Source: Pseudomonas putida
GTDB lineage: Bacteria > Pseudomonadota > Gammaproteobacteria > Pseudomonadales > Pseudomonadaceae
DNA length: 64,000 bases
Direction: 5' to 3'
NCBI RefSeq assembly: GCF_005080685.1
Contig: NZ_CP039371.1
Location: forward strand, 1,054,001-1,118,000
A program made the translations under genes and the position numbers. Below the pieces are notes generated by a model. That model worked only from the letters and a program-made list of their open reading frames with translations, was not told where the DNA came from and did no database searches. Shown piece after piece: positions 1 through 10,557 of this stretch. Position 1 is the stretch's first letter; each line of letters starts with the position of its first letter.

Positions 1-294
1 CACTATCCGGGCATGACCGAGAAGGCCCTGGCCAAGATCGAGGCCGAGGCTCAGCAGCGCTGGCCGCTGCTCAAGGTCGAGGTGCTGCATCGGATCGGTG
101 CACTGGAGCCGGGCGAGCCGATCGTTTTCGTCGGCGTGGCCAGTGCTCATCGGCAGGCGGCGTTCGAGGCCTGCGACTTCATCATGGATTACCTGAAGAC
201 CCGGGCGCCGTTCTGGAAGAAGGAAAATACCCAGGAAGGGCCGCGGTGGGTCGAAGGCAGACAAAGCGACCAGGATGCGGCTGGGCGCTGGTAG
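1..294 (+). CDS. moaE: Molybdopterin synthase catalytic subunit MoaE (3' part only)
   Basis: The gene enters from the left edge, so only the last 97 codons are visible; the reading frame is open from base 1. MoaE is the large subunit of molybdopterin synthase, which with thiocarboxylated MoaD puts two sulfurs into precursor Z in molybdenum cofactor synthesis. The visible part carries the family signatures VGVASAHR and KTRAPFWKKE; the lysines of the latter are the catalytic ones in characterised MoaE. It ends in the usual SDQ..A.RW tail. The neighbouring rhlB is convergent, with a REP pair between. Confidence 0.93.
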   Translation, partial: HYPGMTEKALAKIEAEAQQRWPLLKVEVLHRIGALEPGEPIVFVGVASAHRQAAFEACDFIMDYLKTRAPFWKKENTQEGPRWVEGRQSDQDAAGRW

Positions 295-346
295 CCGGGT
301 GGGACTACCACCAGGTGGGACTGTCACCGTGTAGGACTGTCACGTT

Positions 347-460
347 GTGGGAGCGGCCTTGTGTCGCGAATGGGCCGCGAAGCGGCCCCATGATCCAGCG
401 TCGATGCAGAAATTGCCGGGGCCGCTTCGCGGCCCATTCGCGGCACAAGGCCGCTCCCAC
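347..460. repeat. Inverted pair of REP palindromes
   Basis: Two copies of a roughly 43-base palindromic unit (347-389 and 418-460) lie head to head. Each has a GGCCGC/GCGGCC hairpin core and a GTGGGAGCGGCC end. They fill the gap between convergent moaE and rhlB. Related pairs recur at seven other places in the window. They probably act as transcript-end structures; no open terminator T-run is seen here. Confidence 0.85.
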
Positions 461-485
461 AAGGGATAGGCAGCACCCTGAAAAA

Positions 486-1964
486 TCAATGATGCTTGCG
501 CGGCACCGGCTTGAGCAGTTCATCCGGCGGCATCTCGCACTTGATCTTGCGCCCCAGCAACTCCTCGATCGCCGGCAACTGGTACGAGTCGTCCTCGCCG
601 GCAAAGCTGATCGACACGCCGCTGGTGCCAGCGCGGCCGGTACGGCCAATGCGGTGCACGTAGTCGTCGGGGTCTTCCGGCAAGGTGAAGTTGATCACGT
701 GGCTGATGCCGTCGATGTGGATGCCGCGGCCCGCCACGTCGGTGGCTACCAGCACGCTGATGCGGCCTTCGCGGAAGTTTTCCAGGGTACGGATGCGCTT
801 GTGCTGCGGCACGTCGCCCGACAGCTGCGCGGCATTGATGCCGTCGCGCACCAGTTTTTCCTCGATGCGTCGCACTTCGTCCTTGCGGTTGGCGAACACC
901 ATGACCCGTTCCCACTTGTTCTGGGTCACCAGGTTGTACAGCAGCTTGTACTTGTCGCTGCCGGCCACCGCGTAGACGTGCTGTTCTACGGTTTCGCTGG
1001 CGACGTTTTCCGGCTCGATCTCGACGATGGCCGGGTTGGTGGTCCATTGCTTGGCCAGGTTCATCACATCATCGGTGAACGTGGCCGAGAACAGCAGCGT
1101 CTGGCGCTCGCTCTTGGGCGGCGTCTGGCGAATGATCTGGCGCACCTGGGGAATGAAGCCCATGTCGAGCATGCGGTCGGCTTCATCGAGCACCATCACC
1201 TCGACCATGTCCAGATGCACGTCGCCGCGCTGGTTGAAGTCCAGCAGGCGTCCGGGCGTGGCCACCAGTATGTCGCAATGGCGCGCTTCCAGGGCCTTGA
1301 GCTGCTTGTCGAAGTCCATGCCGCCGACGAAGCTCATCACGTTCAGGCCGCTGTACTTGGTCAGGGCCATGGCGTCCTTGGCGATCTGCACCACCAGCTC
1401 GCGGGTTGGCGCGATGATCAGCGCACGCGGCTCGCCCATGTAGCGTTCCTTGGGCGGTGGCGTCTGCTGCAACTGGGAAATGATCGAGATCAGGAACGCC
1501 GCAGTCTTGCCGGTGCCGGTCTGGGCCCGTCCGATGGCATCCTGTCCGCGCAGGGTGTAACCCAGGACCTGTGCCTGGATCGGCGTGCAGTAGGGGAAAC
1601 CAAGGTCATGGATGGCGTGCATCAGCTCGTTGGAGAGCTTGAAGTCGTGGAAGCGGGTCTTGCCTTCCTGCGGCTCGACCACGAAGTCCTCGGGCTTCCA
1701 CAGGCTCGCCTGGGGCTTGGGCTTGGGCTTGCGTTCGCGCCGTGGCTTGTCCTTGGCAGGTTGCTCGGTGCGCGGCTCGGAGGCCTTTTCGGCAGCCGCC
1801 GCAGCGGGTTTATGGGCAGGCTTGCTGCGTGGTTGGGCCGCGGCGGCGTCTGGCTGAGCCTGTGGGGCGGGCGCGGGCGCGGGGGCCGGCGCGCTGGCGA
1901 CGGGATCGACGGCCTGTGGCGCGGCGTCTCCCTTGCCGAATATTTTCTTGAGTGCCTTGAGCAC
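486..1964 (-). CDS. rhlB: DEAD-box ATP-dependent RNA helicase RhlB
   Basis: A 492-residue DEAD-box helicase that unwinds RNA; in enterobacteria RhlB is the helicase partner of the RNase E degradosome. Motifs in order: Q-motif region near 122-135, Walker A AQTGTGKT (147-154), PTREL (186-190), TPGRLLD (236-242), DEAD (260-263), SAT (293-295) and HRIGRTGR near 440. The first 87 residues are a low-complexity tail rich in Pro, Ala and then Lys/Arg, absent from E. coli RhlB, and probably unstructured and RNA-binding. It is alone and convergent with moaE. RhlE-type helicases share the core, so the exact subfamily name rests on length and synteny with P. aeruginosa. Confidence 0.88.
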   Translation of the reverse strand: MLKALKKIFGKGDAAPQAVDPVASAPAPAPAPAPQAQPDAAAAQPRSKPAHKPAAAAAEKASEPRTEQPAKDKPRRERKPKPKPQASLWKPEDFVVEPQEGKTRFHDFKLSNELMHAIHDLGFPYCTPIQAQVLGYTLRGQDAIGRAQTGTGKTAAFLISIISQLQQTPPPKERYMGEPRALIIAPTRELVVQIAKDAMALTKYSGLNVMSFVGGMDFDKQLKALEARHCDILVATPGRLLDFNQRGDVHLDMVEVMVLDEADRMLDMGFIPQVRQIIRQTPPKSERQTLLFSATFTDDVMNLAKQWTTNPAIVEIEPENVASETVEQHVYAVAGSDKYKLLYNLVTQNKWERVMVFANRKDEVRRIEEKLVRDGINAAQLSGDVPQHKRIRTLENFREGRISVLVATDVAGRGIHIDGISHVINFTLPEDPDDYVHRIGRTGRAGTSGVSISFAGEDDSYQLPAIEELLGRKIKCEMPPDELLKPVPRKHH

Positions 1965-2065
1965 GATCGTCTCATCAACTGATTAAGGAATGTACGCGGG
2001 GGAGTGTAATGCAAGAACTGGGCGCGGCGTAGTGGATTAAACCTACAACTACAGGCGAGCCCCGC

Positions 2066-2821
<756 letters not shown>

Positions 2822-2834
2822 CTACTTGACGAGG

Positions 2835-2852
2835 GGCTTAAACGCTTAAGCC
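2835..2852. promoter_or_regulatory. Perfect 7-bp inverted repeat upstream of the aap promoter
   Basis: GGCTTAA, four bases, TTAAGCC: a perfect dyad ending nine bases before the -24 element of the aap sigma54 promoter. There is no T-run, so it is unlikely to be a terminator. It could be a protein binding site, but I do not recognise the regulator. Confidence 0.4.
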
Positions 2853-2860
2853 GCCCAGTG

Positions 2861-2876
2861 TGGTACGCGCTTTGCT
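2861..2876 (+). promoter_or_regulatory. Sigma54 (-24/-12) promoter of aapJQMP
   Basis: TGGTACG, four bases, TTGCT matches the RpoN consensus TGGCACG-N4-TTGCW with one change, and the invariant GG and GC are exactly ten bases apart. It points at aapJ and leaves a leader of about 170 bases. Sigma54 control would fit a nitrogen-scavenging amino-acid transporter activated by NtrC or a similar enhancer-binding protein (known for related operons, inferred here). Confidence 0.78.
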
Positions 2877-3054
2877 ATTAAACCTCCGATGCGCAGGGCC
2901 AGCCGGTGACGGTAACACCCTCTGCACGCGAAGGCTGTCATAGAACAGCCCATTGCGCCATTGACCCAAGAACAAGCCAACAAGGGTCGGATGCGCCTCA
3001 AAAGGGCGCGGTGCAATTCCGGCTCGAACAACAAGAGCAATTTGGAGGTTGTGA

Positions 3055-4083
3055 ATGAAGATGTTGAAAACCACCCTGGCAGTCCTGACCGCTGCCGCCG
3101 CACTGGGCGCCGTGAGTACCGCCCAGGCCGGCGCCACCCTCGATGCGGTTAAAAAGAAGGGCTTCGTCCAGTGTGGCGTGAGCGACGGCCTCCCTGGTTT
3201 CTCGGTCCCCGATGCCCAGGGCAAGATCATTGGCATCGATGCCGATGTCTGCCGCGCCGTGGCCGCCGCCGTGTTCGGCGACGCTACCAAGGTCAAGTTC
3301 AGCCAGCTCAACGCCAAGGAGCGCTTCACCGCGCTGCAGTCCGGCGAGGTCGACGTGCTGTCGCGCAACACCACCTGGACCAGCTCCCGCGATGCGGGCA
3401 TGGGCCTGGTGTTCGCTGGCGTCACCTACTACGACGGCGTCGGTTTCCTGGTCAACAAGAAGCTCGGCGTATCCAGCGCCAAGGAGCTCGACGGCGCGAC
3501 CATCTGCATCCAGGCGGGTACCACCACCGAGCTGAACGTGTCCGACTACTTCCGTGCCAATGGCCTCAAGTACACCCCGATCACCTTCGACACCTCCGAC
3601 GAAAGCGCCAAGTCGCTGGAATCCGGTCGTTGCGACGTGCTGACCTCGGACAAGTCGCAGCTGTTCGCCCAGCGCTCCAAGCTGGCGGCGGCGAGCGACT
3701 ACGTGGTGCTGCCGGAGACCATTTCCAAGGAGCCATTGGGCCCGGTAGTGCGCAAGGGCGACGAGGAGTGGTTCAGCATCGTCAAGTGGACCCTGTTCGC
3801 CATGCTCAACGCCGAAGAGGCGGGTATCACCTCGAAAAACGTCGAAGCCGAGGCCAAGGCCACCAAGAACCCTGACGTTGCCCGTTTGCTGGGCACCGAC
3901 GGCGAGTACGGCAAGGACCTCAAGCTGCCCAAGGACTGGGTAGTGCAGATCGTCAAGCAAGTCGGCAACTATGGCGAAGTGTTCGAGAAGAACCTTGGCC
4001 AGAGCACCGACCTGAAGATCGACCGTGGCATGAACGCCCTGTGGAACAACGGCGGCATCCAATACGCGCCACCTGTGCGCTGA
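3055..4083 (+). CDS. aapJ: General L-amino acid ABC transporter, periplasmic binding protein AapJ
   Basis: A 342-residue family-3 solute-binding protein. Residues 1-25 form a signal peptide ending in STAQA, so the mature protein starts near Gly26 in the periplasm. It opens with the family pattern VKKKGFVQCGVSDGLPGFS and has GIDADVCRAVAAAVFG, typical of polar amino-acid binders; the broad-specificity Aap binders are of this length, larger than the 260-residue HisJ type. GGAGG at 3042-3046 precedes the ATG. It is the first gene of aapJQMP. Confidence 0.93.
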   Translation: MKMLKTTLAVLTAAAALGAVSTAQAGATLDAVKKKGFVQCGVSDGLPGFSVPDAQGKIIGIDADVCRAVAAAVFGDATKVKFSQLNAKERFTALQSGEVDVLSRNTTWTSSRDAGMGLVFAGVTYYDGVGFLVNKKLGVSSAKELDGATICIQAGTTTELNVSDYFRANGLKYTPITFDTSDESAKSLESGRCDVLTSDKSQLFAQRSKLAAASDYVVLPETISKEPLGPVVRKGDEEWFSIVKWTLFAMLNAEEAGITSKNVEAEAKATKNPDVARLLGTDGEYGKDLKLPKDWVVQIVKQVGNYGEVFEKNLGQSTDLKIDRGMNALWNNGGIQYAPPVR

Positions 4084-4150
4084 TGGATGCACCCCGCGGC
4101 GGCATACCGCCGCCGCGGGCTGTTCGACTCCCTACTTTTCGGGGCATTTC

Positions 4151-5329
4151 ATGCAAAATCATATCGGCGCACAAAAGGGTTTGTCCCTGAGTGATCCACG
4201 TGTGCGCGCGTGGCTGTTCCAGATCGTCACGATCGTATTCGTGGTCGGTCTGGGCTGGTACCTGTTCCACAACACGCAAACCAACCTGCAACACCGGGGC
4301 ATCACCTCGGGCTTCGACTTCCTCGACCGCAGTGCCGGCTTCGGCATCGCCCAGCACCTGATTCCCTACGTGGAGTCCGACAGCTATGCGCGGGTGTTCG
4401 TCATCGGCCTGCTCAATACCCTGCTGGTCACGTTCATCGGTGTGGTTCTGGCCACCATCCTCGGTTTCATCATCGGCGTGGCGCGGTTGTCGCCGAACTG
4501 GATGATCAACAAGCTGGCGACGGTGTACGTGGAGACCTTCCGCAATATCCCGCCGCTGCTGCAGATCCTGTTCTGGTATTTCGCGGTCTTCCTGACCCTG
4601 CCAGGGCCGCGTGGCAGCATCAACATCGATGACACCTTCTTCATCAGCAACCGAGGCCTGAACATGCCGGGCGCCTCCATGGCCGACGGCTTCTGGCCGT
4701 TCGTCATCGCCCTTGCGCTGGCGCTGGTAGCGATCGTGGCGATGGTGCGTTACGCCAACAAACGTTTCGACGAAACCGGCGAGCCGTTCCACAAGTTCTG
4801 GGCGGGTTTGGCGCTGCTGATCGTCATTCCAGGCGCCTGCACCTTGTTGTTCGGCAGCCCGGTGCACTGGGAAGTGCCGCAGCTCAAGGGCTTCAACTTC
4901 GTTGGCGGTTGGGTGTTGATCCCTGAACTGCTGGCGCTGACCTTGGCGCTGACCATCTACACCGCGGCGTTCATCGCCGAGATCGTGCGCTCCGGCATCC
5001 GCTCGGTCAGCCATGGGCAGACCGAAGCCGCCCATTCGCTCGGCCTGCGCGATGGCCCGACCCTGCGCAAGGTGATCATTCCCCAGGCGCTGCGGGTGAT
5101 CATCCCGCCGTTGACCAGCCAATACCTGAACCTGGCGAAGAACTCGTCGCTGGCAGCCGGTATCGGCTACCCGGAAATGGTTTCGCTGTTCGCCGGCACC
5201 GTACTCAACCAGACCGGCCAGGCCATCGAGGTGATCGCCATCACCATGAGTGTCTATCTCGCCATCAGCCTCAGCATTTCCCTGCTGATGAACTGGTACA
5301 ACAAGCGCATTGCGCTGATCGAGCGATGA
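4151..5329 (+). CDS. aapQ: General L-amino acid ABC transporter permease AapQ
   Basis: A 392-residue inner-membrane permease of the His/Glu/Gln/Arg ABC class with about eight hydrophobic segments. The cytoplasmic EAA loop (EAAHSLGL...KVIIPQALRVIIPP, from about residue 292) is the docking site for the ATPase AapP. It pairs with AapM to form the channel. It lies 67 bases after aapJ and 10 bases before aapM. The Shine-Dalgarno match is weak. Confidence 0.93.
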   Translation: MQNHIGAQKGLSLSDPRVRAWLFQIVTIVFVVGLGWYLFHNTQTNLQHRGITSGFDFLDRSAGFGIAQHLIPYVESDSYARVFVIGLLNTLLVTFIGVVLATILGFIIGVARLSPNWMINKLATVYVETFRNIPPLLQILFWYFAVFLTLPGPRGSINIDDTFFISNRGLNMPGASMADGFWPFVIALALALVAIVAMVRYANKRFDETGEPFHKFWAGLALLIVIPGACTLLFGSPVHWEVPQLKGFNFVGGWVLIPELLALTLALTIYTAAFIAEIVRSGIRSVSHGQTEAAHSLGLRDGPTLRKVIIPQALRVIIPPLTSQYLNLAKNSSLAAGIGYPEMVSLFAGTVLNQTGQAIEVIAITMSVYLAISLSISLLMNWYNKRIALIER

Positions 5330-5339
5330 GGAGACGCCC

Positions 5340-6437
5340 GTGACTGCACATGTTTTCAAACCTGACATGCCGCCACCGGTGAAGACCGTCGGCGTGCTCG
5401 CATGGATGCGCGCCAACCTGTTCTCCAGTTGGCTCAATACCCTGCTCACCCTGTTCGCCCTTTACCTGGTGTGGTTGATCGTACCGCCGCTGCTGCAATG
5501 GACGATCCTCGACGCCAACTGGGTCGGTACCACCCGCGCCGATTGCACCAAGGAGGGCGCCTGCTGGATGTTCGTGCAGCAGCGCTTTGGCCAGTTCATG
5601 TACGGCTACTACCCGGCCGAATTGCGCTGGCGCGTTGACCTGACCGTGTGGCTGGCAGTGCTCGGCGCCGCGCCGCTGTTCATCAACCGCTTCCCGCGCA
5701 AGGCGTTGTACGGCCTGTGCTTCCTGGTGCTGTACCCGATTCTTGCCTACACCTTGCTGCACGGCGGCTACCTTGGGCTGGAGACGGTCGCCACCAGTCA
5801 GTGGGGCGGCTTGATGCTGACCTTGGTGATCGCCACCGTGGGCATCGTCGGCGCCTTGCCGCTGGGCATCCTGCTGGCACTGGGGCGGCGTTCGCGCATG
5901 CCGGCGGTGAAGGTGGTGTGCGTGACCTTCATCGAGTTCTGGCGCGGCGTGCCGTTGATCACCGTGCTGTTCATGTCGTCGGTGATGCTGCCGTTGTTCC
6001 TGCCCGAGGGCATGAGCTTCGACAAGCTGCTGCGGGCGATGATCGGGGTCATCCTGTTCCAGTCGGCGTACATCGCCGAGGTGGTGCGCGGCGGCCTGCA
6101 GGCCATCCCCAAGGGGCAGTACGAAGCGGCTGCGGCGATGGGGCTGGGCTACTGGCGCGCCATGGGGCTGGTGATCCTGCCGCAAGCGCTCAAGCTGGTG
6201 ATCCCCGGCATCGTCAACACCTTCATCGCCCTGTTCAAGGACACCAGCCTGGTGATCATCATCGGCCTGTTCGACCTGCTCAACAGCGTCAAGCAGGCAG
6301 CGGCCGACCCGGCCTGGCTGGGCATGGCGACCGAGGGCTACGTGTTCGCCGCCCTGGTGTTCTGGATTTTCTGTTTCGGTATGTCCCGCTACTCCATGCA
6401 CCTGGAGCGCAAGCTGGACACTGGCCACAAGCGTTAG
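5340..6437 (+). CDS. aapM: General L-amino acid ABC transporter permease AapM
   Basis: The second permease of the Aap system, 365 residues, starting with GTG after a good GAGGAG site. The hydrophobic segments match those of AapQ, and the EAA loop ([21 protein letters not shown]) begins near residue 262. A stretch with two cysteines between the first two membrane spans is probably periplasmic. It works with AapQ and AapP to import a broad range of L-amino acids. Confidence 0.92.
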   Translation: MTAHVFKPDMPPPVKTVGVLAWMRANLFSSWLNTLLTLFALYLVWLIVPPLLQWTILDANWVGTTRADCTKEGACWMFVQQRFGQFMYGYYPAELRWRVDLTVWLAVLGAAPLFINRFPRKALYGLCFLVLYPILAYTLLHGGYLGLETVATSQWGGLMLTLVIATVGIVGALPLGILLALGRRSRMPAVKVVCVTFIEFWRGVPLITVLFMSSVMLPLFLPEGMSFDKLLRAMIGVILFQSAYIAEVVRGGLQAIPKGQYEAAAAMGLGYWRAMGLVILPQALKLVIPGIVNTFIALFKDTSLVIIIGLFDLLNSVKQAAADPAWLGMATEGYVFAALVFWIFCFGMSRYSMHLERKLDTGHKR

Positions 6438-6447
6438 GAGTTTCGTA

Positions 6448-7212
6448 ATGAGTGAAGCGATCAAGCAGCCTGCCGGCCCCGAAGGCATCATCCAGATGCA
6501 GGGCGTCAATAAATGGTATGGCCAGTTCCATGTGCTCAAGGACATCAACCTGAACGTGCGCCAGGGTGAGCGTATCGTGTTGTGCGGGCCGTCCGGTTCG
6601 GGCAAGTCCACCACCATCCGTTGCCTCAATCGCCTGGAGGAGCATCAGCAGGGGCGCATCGTCGTCGATGGCGTGGAGTTGACCAACGACCTCAAGCAGA
6701 TCGAGGCGATCCGCCGTGAGGTCGGCATGGTGTTCCAGCACTTCAACCTGTTCCCGCACCTGAGCATCCTGGAAAACTGCACCCTGGCACCCATGTGGGT
6801 GCGCAAGATGCCACGGCGCAAGGCCGAGGAAATCGCCATGCACTACCTGGAGCGGGTGCGTATTCCCGAACAGGCGCACAAGTATCCCGGGCAGCTCTCC
6901 GGCGGCCAGCAGCAGCGCGTGGCGATTGCCCGGGCGCTGTGCATGAAGCCGAAGATCATGCTGTTCGACGAGCCGACCTCGGCGCTTGACCCGGAAATGG
7001 TCAAGGAAGTGCTCGACACCATGGTGGGCCTGGCCGAGGACGGCATGACCATGCTCTGCGTGACCCACGAGATGGGCTTCGCCCGCACCGTGGCGAACCG
7101 GGTGATCTTCATGGACAAGGGGGAGATCGTCGAGCAGGCGGCGCCGGATGAGTTCTTCGATCGGCCCCGTAGCGATCGGACCAAGCTGTTCCTCAGCCAG
7201 ATCCTGCATTGA
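6448..7212 (+). CDS. aapP: General L-amino acid ABC transporter ATPase AapP
   Basis: A 254-residue ABC ATPase. Walker A GPSGSGKS is at 47-54, the signature LSGGQ at 150-154 and Walker B MLFDEP at 171-176; the D-loop SALD follows. It hydrolyses ATP to drive the AapQM permease pair. TAGGAG lies at suitable distance before the ATG, ten bases after aapM. A short GC hairpin and a REP pair follow the stop. Confidence 0.93.
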   Translation: MSEAIKQPAGPEGIIQMQGVNKWYGQFHVLKDINLNVRQGERIVLCGPSGSGKSTTIRCLNRLEEHQQGRIVVDGVELTNDLKQIEAIRREVGMVFQHFNLFPHLSILENCTLAPMWVRKMPRRKAEEIAMHYLERVRIPEQAHKYPGQLSGGQQQRVAIARALCMKPKIMLFDEPTSALDPEMVKEVLDTMVGLAEDGMTMLCVTHEMGFARTVANRVIFMDKGEIVEQAAPDEFFDRPRSDRTKLFLSQILH

Positions 7213-7219
7213 TGCAACT

Positions 7220-7238
7220 GGGGCCGCTCTGCGGCCCC
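7220..7238 (+). terminator. Possible terminator hairpin of the aap operon
   Basis: GGGGCCGC, three bases, GCGGCCCC forms a perfect 8-bp stem seven bases after the aapP stop. The downstream run is CTTGATAA rather than a T-tract, so termination would be weak; it may instead be a truncated REP core. Confidence 0.45.
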
Positions 7239-7260
7239 CTTGATAATGCTGATGTCAATT

Positions 7261-7375
7261 GTAGGAGCGGCCTTGCGCCGCGAAAGGGCCGCAAAGCGGC
7301 CCCGGCGATATCCGCAGCAAAGCTGATTCCCTGGGGCCGCTACGCAGCCCTTTCGCGACGCAAGGCCGCTCCCAC
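7261..7375. repeat. Inverted pair of REP palindromes
   Basis: Units at 7261-7304 and 7333-7375 face each other between the convergent aapP and algW genes. Both end in GGAGCGGCCTTGCG-type arms. The second has a small change (GCAGCCC) in the core. Confidence 0.85.
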
Positions 7376-7404
7376 AGGATTGCGGAAAGGCTTCAAGCCT
7401 TGCG

Positions 7405-8565
7405 TTATTTCTCTTCCGGCGTGGCCACCGGCGCAGGTGGCGGTCGCAGTCCCACCTCGGCGATCAGCTTCAATTGCTGACCGTTGCGCATCACCTCGAT
7501 GGTGATCTTCTCGTTCGGCTTGATCCGCGCCACCTGGTTCATCGACTTGCGACCATCCCCGGCCGGCTCGCCATTGATGCTGAGGATCACGTCGCCCAGT
7601 TGCAACCCGGCCTTCTGCGCCGGGCCGTCACGGAAGATCCCGGCAACCACGATGCCCGGGCGCCCCTCCATGCCGAACGACTCGGCCAGTTCCTGGCTCA
7701 GCGGCTGCACTTCGATGCCCAGCCAGCCACGAATCACCTGGCCATGCTCGATGATCGACTTCATCACCTCCAGTGCCAGCTTCACCGGAATGGCGAAGCC
7801 GATGCCCTGGGAGCCGCCGGACTTGGAGAAAATCGCAGTGTTGATGCCGATCAGGTTGCCGTTGGCATCGATCAGTGCACCACCGGAGTTGCCCGGGTTG
7901 ATCGCCGCGTCGGTCTGGATGAAGTCTTCGTAGTTGTTCAGGCCCAACTGGTTGCGCCCGGTGGCGCTGATGATGCCCATGGTCACGGTCTGGCCAACCC
8001 CGAACGGGTTGCCGATGGCCAGCGAGACGTCGCCGATGTGGATGTTGTCGGAACGACCGATGGTGATCGCCGGCAGGCTCTTGAGGTCGATCTTCAGCAC
8101 CGCGAGGTCGGTCTCGGGGTCGCTGCCGATGACCCGGGCCAGGGTTTCCCGGCCATCCTTGAGTGCCACCACGATCTGATCGGCGCCGCTGGTGACGTGG
8201 TTGTTGGTCAGCAGGTAGCCCTCGGGGCTCATGATCACCGCCGAGCCCAGGCTCGACTCCCAGCGCCGCTGCTTGGGCAGGTTGTCACCGAAGAAACGGC
8301 GGAACTGCGGGTCTTCGAACAGCGGGTGGGCGCTTTTGTTGACGACCTTGGTGGTGTACAGGTTGACCACCGCCGGGGCGGCGAGCGTCACGGCATCGGC
8401 GTAGGACACCGGGCCCTGCATGATCCGCGAAGTCTGCGGCGCCTGCTGCAGGTTGACGTCCTGGCTGGGCAGCCCGACCCATTCCGGGAAGCGCTGGATG
8501 ATCAGCATGGCGATCAATACACCGGTGAGCAGGGGCCAGCCAAAGTAACGCAAAGCCTTGAACAT
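7405..8565 (-). CDS. algW: Periplasmic HtrA/DegS-family serine protease AlgW
   Basis: A 386-residue membrane-anchored protease. Residues 5-24 form a single N-terminal membrane anchor; the trypsin-like domain carries His123 (TNNHVTSG), Asp153 (ETDLAVL) and Ser227 (NPGNSGGAL), the same numbers as in P. aeruginosa AlgW; one PDZ domain spans about 275-370. In P. aeruginosa AlgW starts RseP-dependent cleavage of the anti-sigma factor MucA and so releases AlgU. The ATG at 8565 was chosen over upstream in-frame starts because it begins the anchor. It is divergent from the Nif3-family gene. Confidence 0.92.
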   Translation of the reverse strand: MFKALRYFGWPLLTGVLIAMLIIQRFPEWVGLPSQDVNLQQAPQTSRIMQGPVSYADAVTLAAPAVVNLYTTKVVNKSAHPLFEDPQFRRFFGDNLPKQRRWESSLGSAVIMSPEGYLLTNNHVTSGADQIVVALKDGRETLARVIGSDPETDLAVLKIDLKSLPAITIGRSDNIHIGDVSLAIGNPFGVGQTVTMGIISATGRNQLGLNNYEDFIQTDAAINPGNSGGALIDANGNLIGINTAIFSKSGGSQGIGFAIPVKLALEVMKSIIEHGQVIRGWLGIEVQPLSQELAESFGMEGRPGIVVAGIFRDGPAQKAGLQLGDVILSINGEPAGDGRKSMNQVARIKPNEKITIEVMRNGQQLKLIAEVGLRPPPAPVATPEEK

Positions 8566-8722
8566 GAACGAATCCTGAGTGGGCGGGGACCAATGACTGC
8601 GCGATGCGGCGCGAACGCGCGCGATCATACACCGGTTCCCCCGATGCCAGCGACGGCCCATAATGGCGGGCATTATACGGGCGTTGGGCCCGAGAAAAGC
8701 GCAGATTTCGAGGAGATTTTCC

Positions 8723-9481
8723 ATGGCCGTCGCACTCAACACCTTGGTCGAGGAAGCTGAGCGCTACCTGGGCAGCGCGAAAATCCAGGATTACTGCCCC
8801 AATGGCCTGCAGGTCGAAGGCCGTCCACAGGTCAGCCGCATCGTCAGTGGCGTGACCGCCAGCCAAGCATTGCTGGACGCGGCAGTCGAGGCCGAAGCCG
8901 ACCTGGTGCTGGTGCACCATGGGTACTTCTGGAAGGGCGAGAACCCGTGCATCACCGGGATCAAGCAGCGCCGCCTGAAGACCCTGCTCAAGCACGACAT
9001 CAGCCTGCTGGCCTTCCACCTGCCGCTGGACGTGCATCCGGAAGTCGGCAACAACGTGCAATTGGCGCGCCAGCTGGATATCACTGTCGAGGGCGCACTG
9101 GACCCCAACGATGCCAAGGTGGTGGGGCTGGTCGGCTCGCTCGCCGAGCCGATGACCCCGCGCGACTTCGCGCGCCGGGTGCAGGAAGTGATGGGGCGCG
9201 AGCCGCTGCTGGTCGAAGGCGACGAAGTGATCCGCCGAGTCGGCTGGTGCACCGGCGGAGGGCAGGGCTTCATCGACACGGCGATCGCCGCCGGGGTCGA
9301 CCTGTACATCAGCGGCGAGGCCTCGGAGCAGACGTTCCACAGTGCCCGCGAAAACGGCATCAGCTTCATCGCCGCCGGTCACCATGCCACCGAGCGCTAT
9401 GGCGTGCAGGCGCTGGGCGATTACCTCGCGCGGCGCTTTGCCCTGGAGCACCTGTTCATCGATTGTCCGAATCCGATCTGA
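8723..9481 (+). CDS. Nif3-like dinuclear metal centre protein
   Basis: A 252-residue NIF3/YbgI family protein. The paired histidines of LVHHGYFW (65-66), Asp103 in LPLDVHPEVGNN and the C-terminal GHHATERYG box are the usual ligands of the two-metal site of these toroidal hexamers. The biochemical role is unsettled for the family; GTP cyclohydrolase type I activity has been claimed for some. The ATG at 8723 has AGGAG ahead of it. It stands between algW (divergent) and cysD. Confidence 0.9.
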   Translation: MAVALNTLVEEAERYLGSAKIQDYCPNGLQVEGRPQVSRIVSGVTASQALLDAAVEAEADLVLVHHGYFWKGENPCITGIKQRRLKTLLKHDISLLAFHLPLDVHPEVGNNVQLARQLDITVEGALDPNDAKVVGLVGSLAEPMTPRDFARRVQEVMGREPLLVEGDEVIRRVGWCTGGGQGFIDTAIAAGVDLYISGEASEQTFHSARENGISFIAAGHHATERYGVQALGDYLARRFALEHLFIDCPNPI

Positions 9482-9520
9482 CGGGCAGGGCCCAAACCCC
9501 CAGTCATATGGTTAGACCTT

Positions 9521-9549
9521 TTCGATCTAGGCCGCCTCCTAAATAGAAT
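9521..9549 (+). promoter_or_regulatory. Possible sigma70 promoter of cysD-cysNC
   Basis: A good -10 (TAGAAT, 9544-9549) is preceded at 17 bases by a poor -35 (TTCGAT). A weak -35 would fit an operon that needs the activator CysB, as cys operons usually do; I did not identify a CysB site with confidence. Confidence 0.4.
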
Positions 9550-9623
9550 TACCCGCTGTGATAAAGTGGCTCGCTCGAACACGGCCCGTAGGCCGTCCAT
9601 AAGATCGTTTTTCGTGAGTAGCC

Positions 9624-10541
9624 ATGGTCGACAAACTGACGCACTTGAAACAGCTGGAGGCGGAAAGCATCCATATCATCCGCGAGGTGGCCGCCGAGTT
9701 CGACAACCCGGTGATGCTGTACTCGATCGGCAAGGATTCCGCCGTGATGCTGCACCTGGCGCGCAAGGCCTTCTTCCCAGGCAAGCTGCCGTTCCCGGTG
9801 ATGCATGTCGACACCCAGTGGAAATTCCAGGAGATGTACCGCTTCCGCGACAAGATGGTCGAGGAAATGGGCCTGGAACTGATCACCCACGTCAACCCCG
9901 AGGGTGTGGCGCAGGGCATCAACCCGTTCACCCATGGCAGCTCCAAGCACACTGACATCATGAAGACCCAGGGCCTCAAGCAGGCGCTGGACAAGCATGG
10001 TTTCGATGCCGCCTTCGGCGGTGCCCGCCGCGACGAAGAAAAGTCCCGGGCCAAAGAGCGCGTCTATTCGTTCCGTGACAGCAAGCACCGCTGGGACCCG
10101 AAGAACCAGCGTCCCGAGCTGTGGAACGTGTACAACGGCAAGGTCAACAAGGGCGAGTCGATCCGCGTCTTCCCGCTGTCGAACTGGACCGAGCTGGACA
10201 TCTGGCAGTACATCTATCTCGAAGGTATCCCGATCGTGCCGCTGTACTTCGCTGCCGAGCGTGAAGTGATCGAGAAGAATGGCACCCTGATCATGATCGA
10301 CGACGATCGCATCCTCGAGCACCTCTCCGAGGAAGAGAAAGCGCGCATCGTCAAGAAGAAGGTGCGTTTCCGTACCCTGGGCTGCTACCCGTTGACGGGC
10401 GCTGTCGAGTCGGAAGCCGAGACGCTCACCGACATCATTCAGGAAATGCTCCTGACGCGCACTTCCGAGCGCCAGGGCCGGGTCATCGACCACGATGGCG
10501 CCGGTTCCATGGAAGACAAGAAACGTCAGGGCTACTTCTAA
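9624..10541 (+). CDS. cysD: Sulfate adenylyltransferase small subunit CysD
   Basis: A 305-residue PP-loop family subunit of ATP sulfurylase, which makes adenosine 5'-phosphosulfate (APS) from sulfate and ATP, powered by GTP hydrolysis on CysN. The N-terminal [17 protein letters not shown] carries the PP-loop variant, and [17 protein letters not shown] and [12 protein letters not shown] are typical CysD signatures. It is 16 bases upstream of cysNC and surely co-transcribed. Confidence 0.96.
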   Translation: MVDKLTHLKQLEAESIHIIREVAAEFDNPVMLYSIGKDSAVMLHLARKAFFPGKLPFPVMHVDTQWKFQEMYRFRDKMVEEMGLELITHVNPEGVAQGINPFTHGSSKHTDIMKTQGLKQALDKHGFDAAFGGARRDEEKSRAKERVYSFRDSKHRWDPKNQRPELWNVYNGKVNKGESIRVFPLSNWTELDIWQYIYLEGIPIVPLYFAAEREVIEKNGTLIMIDDDRILEHLSEEEKARIVKKKVRFRTLGCYPLTGAVESEAETLTDIIQEMLLTRTSERQGRVIDHDGAGSMEDKKRQGYF

Positions 10542-10557
10542 TTTTCAGGGTTACTCC

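Noticed and set aside
347..460. Repeated palindromes as a CRISPR array
   Set aside because: Only two units per site, in inverted orientation, without regular unique spacers or cas genes; these are REP pairs.
4151..6437. aapQ and aapM as one split permease
   Set aside because: Each has its own start, ribosome site or spacing, and its own EAA loop; two distinct permeases are normal for Aap systems.
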